NCBI GenBank assembly: GCA_036362985.1
Contig: JAYGXS010000004.1
Span: 39,159,626 to 39,223,625, forward strand
DNA length: 64,000 nt
From: Ligula intestinalis
Taxonomy: Eukaryota > Platyhelminthes > Cestoda > Diphyllobothriidea > Diphyllobothriidae
Reading direction: 5' to 3'
Every line of letters begins with the position of its first letter. Positions within the stretch are counted from its first letter, which is position 1. The notes under the pieces were generated by a model. It saw only the letters and a list, made by a program, of their open reading frames with translations. It had not been told where the DNA came from and did no database searches. Positions 27,001 through 38,110 of this stretch are shown piece after piece. Position numbers and translations under genes: made by a program.

Positions 27001-29129
27001 ATGTTATCAGAGAGATGGAGAGAAAGTAAAAGGCTCTGTCTAAGTAATCCATTGCTTTCAGAACCTCCCTCTGCGTTCAAAAGTAATTATTGCCCTTCTG
27101 TGGCTGAACAGACAGCTCCTAGGCTTAGGTTGGTTCGTATTTGGCGTTATTTTTCCGAGATCCTAGTTCTAAGCGTCTTTTCGGTCCTTATAGGTAAAAA
27201 CGTTTTGGCTTTTCTGTTTTTTTTGCGGGTTGCGACTTAAAGTGGTCAACTCCCAGTGGTAATCTTCGATTCACTGCTATATTCTTCCATTTTTATCTGT
27301 TAACGGATCCTTTCTGCCTCATACCTACCTATTTGTCTGGCAATTAATTAAACATTAAAAAGATTGGACGCAGGCAGTAAACGCGCTACAACGGTTCAGT
27401 CTCAGACTTATTTACTTATTGATTACCGGTTTACAGGTAATTTTAAAAATTGGGTTAGTTGGTAAAGCACCTCTTGGGCTCCTTATAAAACCTCGAAGAC
27501 AGAAAAAAACCTAAAGAAATTCCCTCTTTTGCAGCCACTATTGGTTTTGGTTTAGTTTTGTGATTGATCAATAGTGGGCGAAATAGCGAGTTTGTTTCAA
27601 GTGAAAAAAAAACTTAATTCAAAGGTACGATACCAAAGAAAGATGTGTACAGTTATATATGCAGTTACTTTCTCCCTGTGATGTCATTTGAAGGTGTGTC
27701 AGTTTGAAACTTACCTTGACCATGTTAACGACAGTCGTTGTTTCAACAGCGCATTTTGTTGATCGCCCCAGAGGACGCCGTGCGGGCCTAATAGGATTTT
27801 CATGAGAGACCTCTGGCAAGCAGGTTTTGCAAGCCAAATTCCGCGGTCTTATTTGCTCTAGCTAGACTCGGAACACCAGCCATGCCATGAGACTTTTTGT
27901 GCACCCATCACACAAAACGATCGTCCGCACGACAGTTGTATTCTCCTCTTGTTACTGTCATTGGGAACAAACCACTCACGCGACAGCCCCACGCTGGTTT
28001 TGAGTTTAGTCACCGGTATTGTTCGATCTTACAACTGCCTGAAGAGTGCACTGGTTAATCCCTAACCAACTGCTGTTTCCATATCCGAATTCTGTTCTTG
28101 TTTAGCTTTCGAGAATCATGCACTTTTTTCATAGTTTACGTTCTACTGTACTTTTAAAAACATCCGTTTGCAGGTGCATTCGGTTGGTGTGCGTGCAAAG
28201 ATCACACTTTAAAGAGTCTTCGCTATGTCAGTAAGACAATTACGTGTAGCAGTTGATATACGCGGTCAGTTAACTGCACGCAGCTAAGTCAAAATAGTTA
28301 GCTTTCAATGATATCACCATACCCTTCGTCATTCATATTTTCCCCTGATTACTGATCGCATCGCAATATGCAGTCCCTTAGAAGCGTCCTAGGCAGGTGT
28401 TCTAAAGCAAAACGCCAAACCGAGACTTTGCCCTGTTATCTGACCAGAACATCTTGGCAGAAAGAAAAGCAAATTACCCATTTTCATAACAAAATATCTT
28501 TCTCAATGTTTTCTATAAAAGCCACCAGAGCAGTCGATGACCAATTCGTTTCTCAATGCAACTCTACTTGACTCAGAAGATATACTCTGTCTACCTTTTA
28601 AGCGGATAGAAGGCCTGGGCAAACTCAATAAACAAGCAGGTAAACAGACCAGTGTAAACTAAGTTGCCGTCGAGGTCTACTTTTTTAACTGGATGATGTC
28701 TTCACACACGAGTCATTTGAAGTCACAAGTTATTTCAGGGAAGCGATCGCGAGACATAATTGCCATATATATGATCTTAGATCAGGCATAGCCATTTGAT
28801 ATCAATTACCGATTGTTTTATATGTATCACGACTAAACGCTTAGCAGATGCTCCTCAGACGTGCCCAGCATCTGCCCTGAAACTAGGTGCCCTACACAGC
28901 TTCTAGCTTCTACATGTCCGGGTACCTATTTGTACTCTGTACGGTCGTAATCCTTCCTGGTCTAGCCAGCTGATAGATCGCACCTCTCTATACTGCCGTT
29001 TGCGGTAGCGAATCTGGGTGGGTGGGTGGCTTACCCCTTACCCATAATGGGTCCAATTCAAACGACCGTTGTACTTCCTGCTTATCTCAACAACTTATCT
29101 ACTTCTGAAGAAGAAGATGCGATCACTGG
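24059..29129. other. Non-coding stretch, possibly intron 1
   Basis: Begins with GT-rich DNA after the donor at 24059. Open frames at 26067-26507 (146 codons) and elsewhere lack domains. A D-arm-like TTAGTTGGTAAAGCACC at about 27457 has no B box after it. Intronic if candidate first exon 1 belongs to the PTK7-like gene. Confidence 0.5.
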
Positions 29130-29195
29130 AGCAAGGACTTTATTTCGCTGACGTTTCTGATTCCGTCGGGAATCCTTAGTCATAGGTAATCGTAA
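29130..29195 (-). mobile_element. Possible Penelope-like element end with broken hammerhead-like fold
   Basis: On the minus strand, GGATTCC, CGAC and GGAATC form a hairpin (arms at 29169-29175 and 29159-29164). It is followed by AGAAACGTCAGCGAAATAAA. Hammerhead ribozymes at the ends of Penelope-like retroelements have CUGANGA, a stem, then GAAAC and a GUC site. Here the GAAAC and GTC parts and the stem are present, but the CUGANGA box reads ATGACTA, so two core bases are wrong. It is likely dead if it ever was such a ribozyme. Confidence 0.3.
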
Positions 29196-29909
29196 ATAGG
29201 TCTGAGACATGCGCAGATGCGTCATGTGGGATCCCCGGTCTATACTAGAGCCATCATGTCCGGATGACCAAGTTGCGTCATTCCATTGTCCTGCAAACCA
29301 CTTCAGGTGGCTTTTGGACTTCTCCATTCCTGATATCAGACCGTCACCTGTTCCTAAAGCAAAAATGTCTCTTCCAGTTAAAAAAATATTTGATCATGAC
29401 TTTTGTCAAAATTATCTCCTTTTCGACCAACTATTACTTTCTGGCCTGTTTGGGGAGTGCGGACGTGCACGTGTTCGTGATTTGGAGGGAAAAGAAGGAT
29501 AGGAACAAATCAAGGTTAGTGCTGGTAGGCCTTTGACTGTTTCTAACTCTGAATTTCTTAAATGAAAATAAGCAAGTTGACTGGTACTGTTGTCAAGCCG
29601 ACCACACTGGCTTGTCGGTTACTGCTTAAAATTTTCGCCTGTTTGAACGTGCTGGTCGTCAGGAGGCGGAAACCGATGAGCTCGTATATCCATTTTCACG
29701 TTAGGCAGTAGTCTGACAAGAGGCCGGAAGCGCGGGCCCCACACGGAGCCATTTATACTAGCCCTCTTGACAACCCTTGTTATGCTGACATATTAGACAT
29801 TGAGTTGGGTACGTGACTGGGGTCTCACACGATGTGAACAACAGTTCGTGCCGAAGGCTAGTACTGTACGCGGAGGTATGCATTTTTTTAGCAGTATCGC
29901 GCAGAAATC

Positions 29910-30275
29910 TCTAGTCAGCTGTCATTTTACTACGACAGTTCGACCGTCGTATCCAGTGGGGTCCAGAGTGTGCTCCACAGCATGATGCCGCAGGCACAGT
30001 GACTTGCGTGTTAAGAAGTAGTAGGCTCGCGCTGTATCTACCACGCTCTCTTCCCTCACTCTCCTATGTCTGCTGTCAAGACTCAGTGAAGATTACCGAA
30101 AGCCGGATCGGACGCAGGTGGTTGGCGTAGCGAGAACTCGCATCTACGCATGTCACTAACTTCCCCTTTCCCCGAAAGCAGCATTTGCTATGGCAGCGTA
30201 TCATGAATAACAATTGTCGTGCCCTGATTAAGTCCAGTGTTGGTCCAGTGTATCCACCATATCATCCGTTTAGGG
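29910..30275 (+). repeat. Repeat family B, copy 2
   Basis: Carries the blocks GCCGCAGGCACAGTGACTTG, AGTAGTAGGCTCGCGCTGTA, TGCTGTCAAGACTCAGTGAA, GCAGGTGGTTGGCGTAGCG, TTTGCTATGGCAGCGTATCA and GTTGGTCCAGTGTATCCACC. They occur in the same order as in the other family B copies. Confidence 0.65.
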
Positions 30276-30504
30276 TAAACGGGGTAGACCTACAATTGTA
30301 AAGCGCTACTTACTAGTTCGAGTCTCTTAACACTAAGGTTGCACATATTTAAATTGCCAGTGTATGGTGTACGCCCTGCTTATCAAATTGTTCACATATG
30401 TATAAGAAACTAGGAATGGGCAGACTAGGAAAACATATGCTATGCAAAACATAACATTCCTAACCCTAATTCGAAAAGAAAGACAGTCGGACACGGAAAT
30501 ATGG

Positions 30505-30645
30505 ACCACCCTCCCCCCTCTGTCCTACTATATGTGGCCTCATGCCAAAGTTCGGACGATTATATACTCTTGTGTCCTAACTTGAGCCCTAACGCTAAGG
30601 CTTTCTCGCTTAAACCTAACTCTTATCCTAACGTCCGTCGACTGC
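30505..30645. repeat. Family C telomere-like repeat
   Basis: The outer flank CCCTCCCCCCTCTGTCCTAC is followed by CTTGTGTCCTAACTTGAGCC and further CCTAAC units up to about 30630. The layout matches the copies at 46655 and 55360. Confidence 0.55.
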
Positions 30646-32399
30646 AGCGCAATCCAACCAAAATACGTTGATGATTCGTATTCCCGTATCCTACGCAGTC
30701 TCGAGTCGGTCAACCATTGGGTGCCTCTCAATGCTTCGCAATATACCTGAAAAACCTTTTAAATCCACTCCTCTCCGACACCTTAGTTAGTTCACATTTA
30801 TTAATTCACTACCACTCCAGTTCTTGATTAATGACTTTAGTGGATACTCCACCAATGATTCCTGCAAAAGTTGCTGTAGCTCTCGGTTACATAATGAAAG
30901 CACGTGACCGAGTGTATGTGCGCAGGCACGGCATAATCAAAGGGAACCAGAAAGGATTCGCCTGAGCAAAAAAACACTCATCTGGGCTTCTGTAACTTCG
31001 GTCGCCGGTTGTATCTCTGCGGAACTCCTCAGCGCCATATAGCGCGGGCTCTAGTGGTACATTTTGGTGAAAGGCTCTATCGCTCACCTGCCCACTTAAA
31101 TGGTTTGCGTGTATGGGATGACATTGACGACGACATCACGCCTATGTACTACCCCCCCCCCCCCTCCCCCCACCCCCCGTTACCGCCTGTCCTGACATGG
31201 CTTTATATCAACGTCACGTTCGCAGGGGCACCATGACAGTCGAGGAAAAAACGTTAACACGACTGACAGGGAGGGGGGGGGGGGCTGGGGGTAATGAACA
31301 AACAGCGTGGTGTCATCCATCGTCAAAGCGAGCGCTAGAGAGAAACAGTCTGCTCACACATGTCTTTGTCAAAGGTTTGACGCGTGAACACCTGGTCCAC
31401 GTAGGCTGCATGCACGTGCGGTGTGTGGCCGCGGTGGCACGCGTCTTGTCATCTGTATGCACGTAGAAAGCACTTCTGAGGTGGTTCAGTGGCGAAAAGA
31501 GCATGAACTTGTTTGCCCGTCCCACCCCCGCCCTAGGGGCCGGAGGCCCATGTTTCGTAACCCCGTTCGTAGGCGAGTTGTGGCAACAGCCTACTGGCGT
31601 TTTCTGACTCCCCGTGACAGCGTTAGCGCAATTAGGCGCGCCATCTGCCCAAGCAACTTTAACATCCAAAGAGGATGCTGTTGCCAGTGTTGAGTGGCGC
31701 TTACCAGGTTGCCCTTGGCTACGTGGCCGTTGAGGTGGCGGCGAAATTGAAGCCAGTTAGATATACCTAAGCTGCTTTTAAAGAATAAAATGAATCATAT
31801 CCACAGGTCAGATAATCTACTGATTAAAAAGCGTGTCCCAGTGAGGTTGTATTCAGGCCTACTGTCGACCCATGAGAAACTAAGCTTACTCCTATTGTTA
31901 TCCTTAAGAAAGAAGTCATTGCAGCTCTAACTGCTGGACCCGCTTTCACTTTCTAGCCTTATACACCTACAGGATCGCCTCAGGTTTCAGTCACCTTCGA
32001 GCGCCGACTCATTCTTCTTTCTGTAGCATCACTTTCCCGACCTCGTTGCAGGTCGCATGAATTCCTTCCTCAAACTGAGACAAATCACAGGGTTTAGTGA
32101 CATATGACTTACATTTTGTATAGACCCAGAGAAGTCACGAGATGTGAGGTTAAGGGAACGTGGAGACCATTCCAATGAACCCCTTCGACCGATCTATCCC
32201 TCAAGAAACCTGATGCTCAGGACATTCCTGGAAAAGTGAAGAGGGTTGCTGAAAAAGTAAATTAGCTTCGCATCTGAAGTACTGAAATGGAACACTCCAG
32301 CACCATCTCCAGCTTATTCCCGCCTGTCAGGGCGGTCATGTTGTCGAATGCACCATGGAAGAAAAATGGTCCAATCAGTAATCACCGACAATACCAGCA
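30646..32399. other. Non-coding stretch with GC-rich core
   Basis: GC-rich from about 31000 to 31760, with the homopolymer cluster. No ATG-led signal or conserved domain is seen on either strand. Confidence 0.5.
31150..31285. repeat. Poly-C and poly-G homopolymer cluster
   Basis: A broken C tract (about 31152-31178) and a G run (about 31273-31284) lie 100 bp apart in a GC-rich stretch. The two runs could pair or form i-motif/G-quadruplex structures. Assembly errors are common at such sites. Confidence 0.7.
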
Positions 32400-32640
32400 G
32401 TCCATGCACTAACACAAAGCCCCGATATGTGTTTCGTCGGTAATCTGTCGCTGCTTAACACAGGTTCGAAAGATCCACCTAATTAGTCTGAGTATTTCGC
32501 TGTTATCCCACAGCAGCTGATGGACTTCGGCACAAATATTCACATAAACTCTCAGTCTACACCTATGAATCCTTGAATATATCGAGGTATCCCAAGTTAT
32601 ACATTAATTTCTGATGAAATTGAAAAGCTAAAAGGCCCAA
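32400..32640 (+). repeat. Repeat family A, copy 5 (divergent)
   Basis: Aligns by eye with the copy at 57725: CCCCGATATGTGTTTCGTCG at the head, then GATGGACTTCGGCACAAATA and TTTCTGATGAAATTGAAAAG at the tail, with many substitutions. Confidence 0.5.
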
Positions 32641-32859
32641 TCAGTCTATGGGTATGAACGTTACTGTTGGGTTTAAGTTCCCAGATTCGACTGGCATGTA
32701 GATTTATTTGACCAAACTGATAAAATATAGACTTTAAGCTAAAAACCATGCCTCAAAGAATGACTCAGGCATCTCCACACAAGCCTTACAGCGCTTGAAG
32801 GACCTGAAGTCGCTAGGATTATAGCTTTATCATCTTCCGAAGCATCAGCTGGAGCGAGT

Positions 32860-33085
32860 TTCTGTCAAGGCCAGGTTCCAGTGTGGCCATCCTGGATGGG
32901 CTTGCTCTGGCATTACGTGAACGCCTACTCCAGGAATTCGGTGTTAGTGGTAGTAGAAGCACGCCTTCCGCTGCCTAGTTGATTAAAAGCAGACCCTATT
33001 TACAGAAATTTGCCATGAATATTGTAAATCGTTTTATGCGTTGGAGCAGTGCAACGGCCACAGAGCTTCTCAAAATCGTACTGTA
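32860..33085 (+). pseudogene. Possible decayed non-LTR retrotransposon RT fragment
   Basis: One frame from 32883 reads VAILDGLALALRERLL and then QEFGVSG. This resembles the region of non-LTR reverse transcriptases (CR1-like) where VAI..LDLS.AFDTV.H..LL..L...FGVSG is usual. After a stop, the further frame has SRPYLQKFA and SSATATELL, which weakly recall the SYL...SSAT block that follows in that family. The AFD core is gone. A weak call from pattern memory; profile comparison could overturn it. Confidence 0.3.
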
Positions 33086-34364
33086 CTGAAAACTTCGTGT
33101 TGAGGAAGGGGACGGTTTTGGAACGTTGTTCCAACGGTAACTGACAAGGCACGAGCAAAAGAACGATATGCTCGCAAAAACTGTGTGTGCCGATGGCCTC
33201 CTGTCCTTCTGAATTATAACTGAAAAAATCGAAAATAGAATAGAATTGTATGGCGACTTTCAGGACACTCGTATGCTAACTTATTTGGATTCAAAGGTCG
33301 TGACTCCTCTCATTCGAGTAAATACAAAGACTCCGTATCCTATTAATGCCAAAGTACTATTGCGTCCTATGAAAATGACGAGCCTCAGCGAAAAGAGCAC
33401 ACCCCCACCCCTCTAAATCTGCAACCGGCACACAAAAAGGATACAATTACCACGGGAAGACCAAATGTTACCTGTTTTTCTGTCATCTTCGAACTTTACG
33501 CTTTCTGCCTTGTTTGATTTCTGGGGAGCTTAATAGGTGAACTTGAAGTAAATCCTTTGGGACAAACTTTTTGAGGCATTTTCTAAGGGTGTTTGTCGAG
33601 GGCAGTAAGCATAGTAAAAGACGGTCCTAATTGAATACTTCTTTTGCTTTGAATACCTCTCCCGCCCTGCATTTGAAGCACAGATCATGCAAGTCTGTTT
33701 AATATCTCTTACGGCAATTACTACTCTGAAACCACAAAATTGTGGTCCTATTTTATGCTTATGTTTCGTGGTCGTTAGGGTAAACCGAACCTTTCAAAGA
33801 CTCCCATTTCCTTCCGATCTCCAGAGGTGTTTTCTAATACTGTCACTAACAGAATACTACTCACCCAATTGTGCAAGTGTTTCTGCGCCAATTATACTCC
33901 CTTGGGGCAAGTCTCCACAATTTTTCGGTTGCACTTCATTTTGAAAGCTCTAGAGTCTGGCTTTTTAACTTCCATGAATTGATTACGTGGAAGTTTGTCA
34001 GTACTCCACTACCTTCTCGAAGACCAGTCACTCCATGTTAACGGTTTATACAGACTAATCGGTCCTGGACTCTTGTAGATGTATCCACAGGAACCCAGAC
34101 TTGAGAAGTCTGGAGCACACAAATACTTTCATGCGTCGGCACACTACGGCACATAGTCGGGGAAGGTGGTTAGGTGATCAGGGCGAATGAAAGAGGTTGC
34201 TGTGATGACATTTACCGACCTATCGATTATGGGGTAGGAATCCGGTGGGCCAGAGAGAAAATGGGTAAGAAAGACTTATATAGCTGCCTACACAAGACAC
34301 TAAGCAGGAACCGTACCTTATGCGTGTAGCTTTGCGCAGAGATGCGGGGAAATTAGTTTTAGAA
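33086..34364. other. Non-coding stretch
   Basis: No domain, RNA gene or clear repeat was recognised. Confidence 0.5.
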
Positions 34365-34590
34365 TCAAAGTGACAGTTAAAAATGAATTTAGAGTTAGGT
34401 TTAGGGTTACCGCTAAGGTCCGATTTGAGGTTTGAGCTAAGATTATGCTAAGGGTTCAAGTTTGGGTTCGTGTTAAATGCACGGTTTAGGTTTAGGGTAG
34501 GGCTTAAATTAACCTTACAGTCTATTTTGATGTTGGAGTGAAGACATCACAATAGTTACCCTTCCTGAAATTAAGAGGGTGGGGCTTTCG
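34365..34590. repeat. Family C telomere-like repeat (TTAGGG orientation)
   Basis: GTTAGGTTTAGGGTTACCGC and TTTAGGTTTAGGGTAGGGCT are clear degenerate TTAGGG units. The downstream flank TACCCTTCCTGAAATTAAGA is the inverse of the CCAGGAAGG flank of other copies. Confidence 0.6.
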
Positions 34591-35154
34591 TAATCTCGTG
34601 TTCTGTTTAGGCAGCCATGCAAGTCATTCTTACCGGATAGAGCTTGTTTTTCTCCTTTCAACACAGCCCAGCCCACGGACGCCAACCGGCAACGGAGCAT
34701 GGGTAGTGCCTTTCAGTCGATGACTGCTTGGTTACCCTCTCAGGAGAGTGTTGGCCCAGGCTTCATGCAGGGCTGCTCTCATCCTTCTGAGATCGAATGT
34801 CTGTGTGCACATGCAATGCCAGTCTTCAGCCAACCACGGCCCCTGCGGCCTGGTAGGCGCTGGCACTTCCTCGCAGTTCTGATTCACTGTTGGTGACTGC
34901 GTTCGTGCTCCCACTGGGTTTCAGGCCCCACCTCAGGTGTCCGAAAGCTAGGCGGTCACTATGCGGTGGGGGAGAGAGTGAGGTCGACCCTCGGCGCGTT
35001 TCTCTCCTCACTATAATAAATCTGAATACGCTTGAATCTATCACAGTGCGCTAAATGCCGTGGCTTGGAGGGTTTGCCAGCTGACGGGAAAATTCGGGCC
35101 GCCTACGTTGCTGCTCCTCATTTGCGCGTATGTTGTGTGTACATATGGGAGGAG

Positions 35155-35215
35155 AAGGCGGACTGAGAGTCAGGCTGCAATGGCTCCCTCTTAATGTGGC
35201 CTTTATGGCGCTCCC
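35155..35215 (+). repeat. Short shared repeat block, copy 1
   Basis: GCGGACTGAGAGTCAGGCTG and CAATGGCTCCCTCTTAATGT, then GGCCTTTATGGCGC, match 45255-45310. Part of a larger GC-rich repeat whose limits I could not set. Confidence 0.45.
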
Positions 35216-36384
35216 GCGCAGGCGGGGGCACACCTAGCGAGTTGGCTGTGTCAAGTGTGCGTGTGTTGAGTGATTACCGCGCCAGCCATCTACACCCTCC
35301 CTCATCTCCGGTCTTATTGCCTTTGTCTTTACACCGGATACGGAGATGGGAGAGGCGAGCAAGTCGGTCGATTCTGCGCGAGTCTGTCTAGACTCCTGTT
35401 TTCTCTCGTGCTAGTTCTCTGCGTTGCTCCTGCTTGCTGTCGCTTTCGTGTTGCTTGTCCAACTCGCCTCAGTGTCTGTTGCGGCTTGCTTCAGCGTTTG
35501 CTGCGGCTTGTTGGAGCGCGGCGTGCACATCGTCGAAATCGATGGGGGAACTGTCGTAAAGGCCTCCACAGACATAACTCTAACCTTCTTAACGAGCGAT
35601 AACTGTTGTGTACTTTAATGTTGTGCAAGTGGATTCGTCTGATGAAACCTTACCGATAATTGTCGTTTCCAACCCGTTTCCTACTCCCAGTTTTACAAAG
35701 ACAGTGACGACTGCCTCACCATCTGGTCAAATCAAATTTTTATTCCAAATCATTTTGTAGTTGATGTGAGCCATCCCACTTAACCGCCCATTCTCACGGG
35801 AAGCGAACGGTGGCCTTCGTCAATTAATCTGTCTCCTGACAGAGAGACCAAAGCTGGGTTAAAAAAAATTGAACTCCGGCTCATGGCTTAAGTTTACTTC
35901 AACTTATTAAGCACCAGAGAAGACGAAAAAATGTATAGCATTTTAAAGTGTTCGGTTTTAACACAAGTGGGTTATCGGAATCAAACGACATTACCAACCT
36001 GTACAGCTGTCTAATTGCGGCATTTTCCTTTTCTGACCGAGAAAACAGACTGCGTTATGAAAAATTAATAACTAAAATAACTACTACTATCAGTTTTAGC
36101 AAGTAGTAGCAAAAAAACTTGAGACTTTCGTTTTCCTCGATAGGCAAGTCATTAACCTGCTTGTTGCGTCCACCCTTGAGTACTTATACGTAGCGAAAAT
36201 CACAACGCGTTGAACTTCGTCTTCTGCGGTCTGATAAGACTCGCTGACAACGTTTGACAAGCCAGCGATGTTCATTCCAGTCTGCCTTGTCTTTGTAAGA
36301 ACAACCTTAGCCGCGTCTACTATTAGCCCCTATACGACTGCCTACGAGGTCTCTAGATTGAGCCTCAACCTCTATCTTTCTTCC

Positions 36385-36421
36385 TTCAGGTTTATTTAGC
36401 GATAATTTAGATAAACCTGAA
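36385..36421. repeat. Perfect 11-bp inverted repeat
   Basis: TTCAGGTTTAT and ATAAACCTGAA are separated by 15 bases. No U-run or promoter context gives it a role. Confidence 0.7.
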
Positions 36422-37004
36422 ATTTCAGGGATTATTATACGTTCGGCTATATTTTTATCTTCAGTAGACCCAGGGCGTGTGGTGTCATATGTGCTCAATC
36501 ATCCGAGGTTGGCTTAGGTGGAGTAAAGTGGCACCAGCTATGTTACGCTTTCCTTTAGGTAAAGTTTCACTTTTTAAGTGCTGTATGCATAGTACCTCAG
36601 AGCAGCAACAACAAAAACAACCCACAACGTGTGCTGTAAATTCCCTGTTAAGATGACCGGTGTTAGGGGTCTTCGACTTCCCATGTATATCTTTCTTAGC
36701 CTTCAGACATGGGATAAACTGTCTGAATGCCTCAGAGGGCATTGGTGTATTCCAGAAAGACGATCTGATAGACCCTGGGAGGTCGCTTTTTGCCCCGTAA
36801 GTTGACCTGACGCGGAAGTTACTTGGCTGTTTTTTGGCTGCCTCCCCTCCCTTTCCTCGGCCGCTTGTTGGCATTCCTCTACCGCGGGAGGTTTCAGAAC
36901 TTAGAACTGGCCACACCTACTAGCCATCCAAATTAGTAAATATAAGAAATTCGACCAGGTTCTTGCTTGATAAATGATATGGTCGGACAGGGAAGCAGGA
37001 GCGC

Positions 37005-37195
37005 CTCCTCCCACGTAATACGGGTGTCCTTGTGCTGAATTCTAGGAAATGCAAGCCTTCCAGTTTCCGAAATTTGACACAAACTAAAGCCTGAAACGTA
37101 ATTTCAAGCTGGATCCTAACGCTACCTTCAAACCTAACTCTAATTTTCCTAGAATTGAAGGCAAAGCTATCTATATTGCGGACGGTTCCTGTGTC
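37005..37195. repeat. Family C telomere-like repeat
   Basis: The flank CCCACGTAATACGGGTGTCC is followed by GAATTCTAGGAAATGC, then CCTAACGCTACC and AACCTAACTCTAA. It closes with AAGCTATCTATATTGCGGAC, which parallels GGCCACTTATATTACGGGCG at 55540. Confidence 0.6.
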
Positions 37196-37429
37196 GATGA
37201 TATCTCATCAAGTACATTGTTTTTTTATCGCAGATGTGCAGAGGGCTTGGGGTTTCCATTTGCTGACGGAGTTTCCCACCTCTTCCCTCAGTGTCTGTCC
37301 CGTTTATATATTCGGTGATCGAGTACAGGCGTCAGATGAGTTGAGTGCCACCAAGTGTCACTTGGATAGCGGATACTTATCCGTACGGCGCAGAATTCGT
37401 GTTGCATGCCGACATACGCGAAAGCTTAA

Positions 37430-38110
37430 TATTCATTCGCTAATCGGCATTGTGTACTGTTGTAATACTGATTACCATGCAGATTATTTTCATTTCATTT
37501 CAATCACAATAGGATGCCGGCTTTTAAACAGCCTTCTTTCTGACCGCTAACAGAATCTATGAACTTTGAAAAGTGGCTATGTAAATGGTATGCATTTTTA
37601 TCATTGATTTTGACTGCCTTTATAAATTCCAATATATTTTATGGAAAACATAAACGAAACAATTATTCCTTGTACTCGTTTGATAGTAATTTACGCCTCC
37701 TTTAACTTTTATACTTAAAGAAATGGTATCTTTCGCTTTCAAATGAGTGTATAATTATGAGTTTTTTACGATTGTGGGATGTTCATTCATTATTCATCAT
37801 ATCCATCAATCTAATAATGCTGCCTATAAGGTATACAGTATGATCCACACCTGTTGCAATATTTTATGAGGACTTTGTAACTTCTGCCCCAAACCGTAGG
37901 TGAAAACGTACTTTTCCTTAAACAGGGTGTACACGGCGCGCAGTTTGTAAACCTCGAATTCAGTAGGTTTTAAAATTATTCGGAAATCTAGAAACATTTT
38001 TTAAACCGAAAGATACCTTTCTTTTAGTATAAAATTTAAAGAAGGCGTAAGTTGCTACAAAAAGAGAACGAGAAATTTTTCTTGTTTATGTTTTCCATAT
38101 ACTGTACGTA
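37430..38110. repeat. AT-rich repeat family F, copy 1
   Basis: Matches 40720-41360 in order: CAATAGGATGCCGGCTTT with CGACAGGCTGCCGGCTTT; TTTTATACTTAAAGAAATGG with GTTTATACTTGAAGGAAGG; AAAATTATTCGGAAATCT with AAAATTATTCGGAAATTT; GAAAGATACCTT in both. No conserved ORF. Confidence 0.6.

Larger units (their letters stand above)
34591..37004. other. Non-coding stretch with GC-rich island at about 34640-35560
   Basis: Contains the shared block at 35155-35215 and a local direct repeat of TGTTGCGGCTTGCTTCAGCG type near 35475-35515. The minus-strand frame at 36485-36916 (143 codons) is unrecognised. Confidence 0.5.

Noticed and set aside
35424..35618. Signal-peptide-like hydrophobic frame (LLLAVAFVLLVQLASVSVAA)
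   Set aside because: It begins at TTG with no ATG, and no donor in a usable phase was found after the hydrophobic part.
36485..36916. 143-codon minus-strand frame
   Set aside because: No domain, no splice context and mixed composition; treated as chance.
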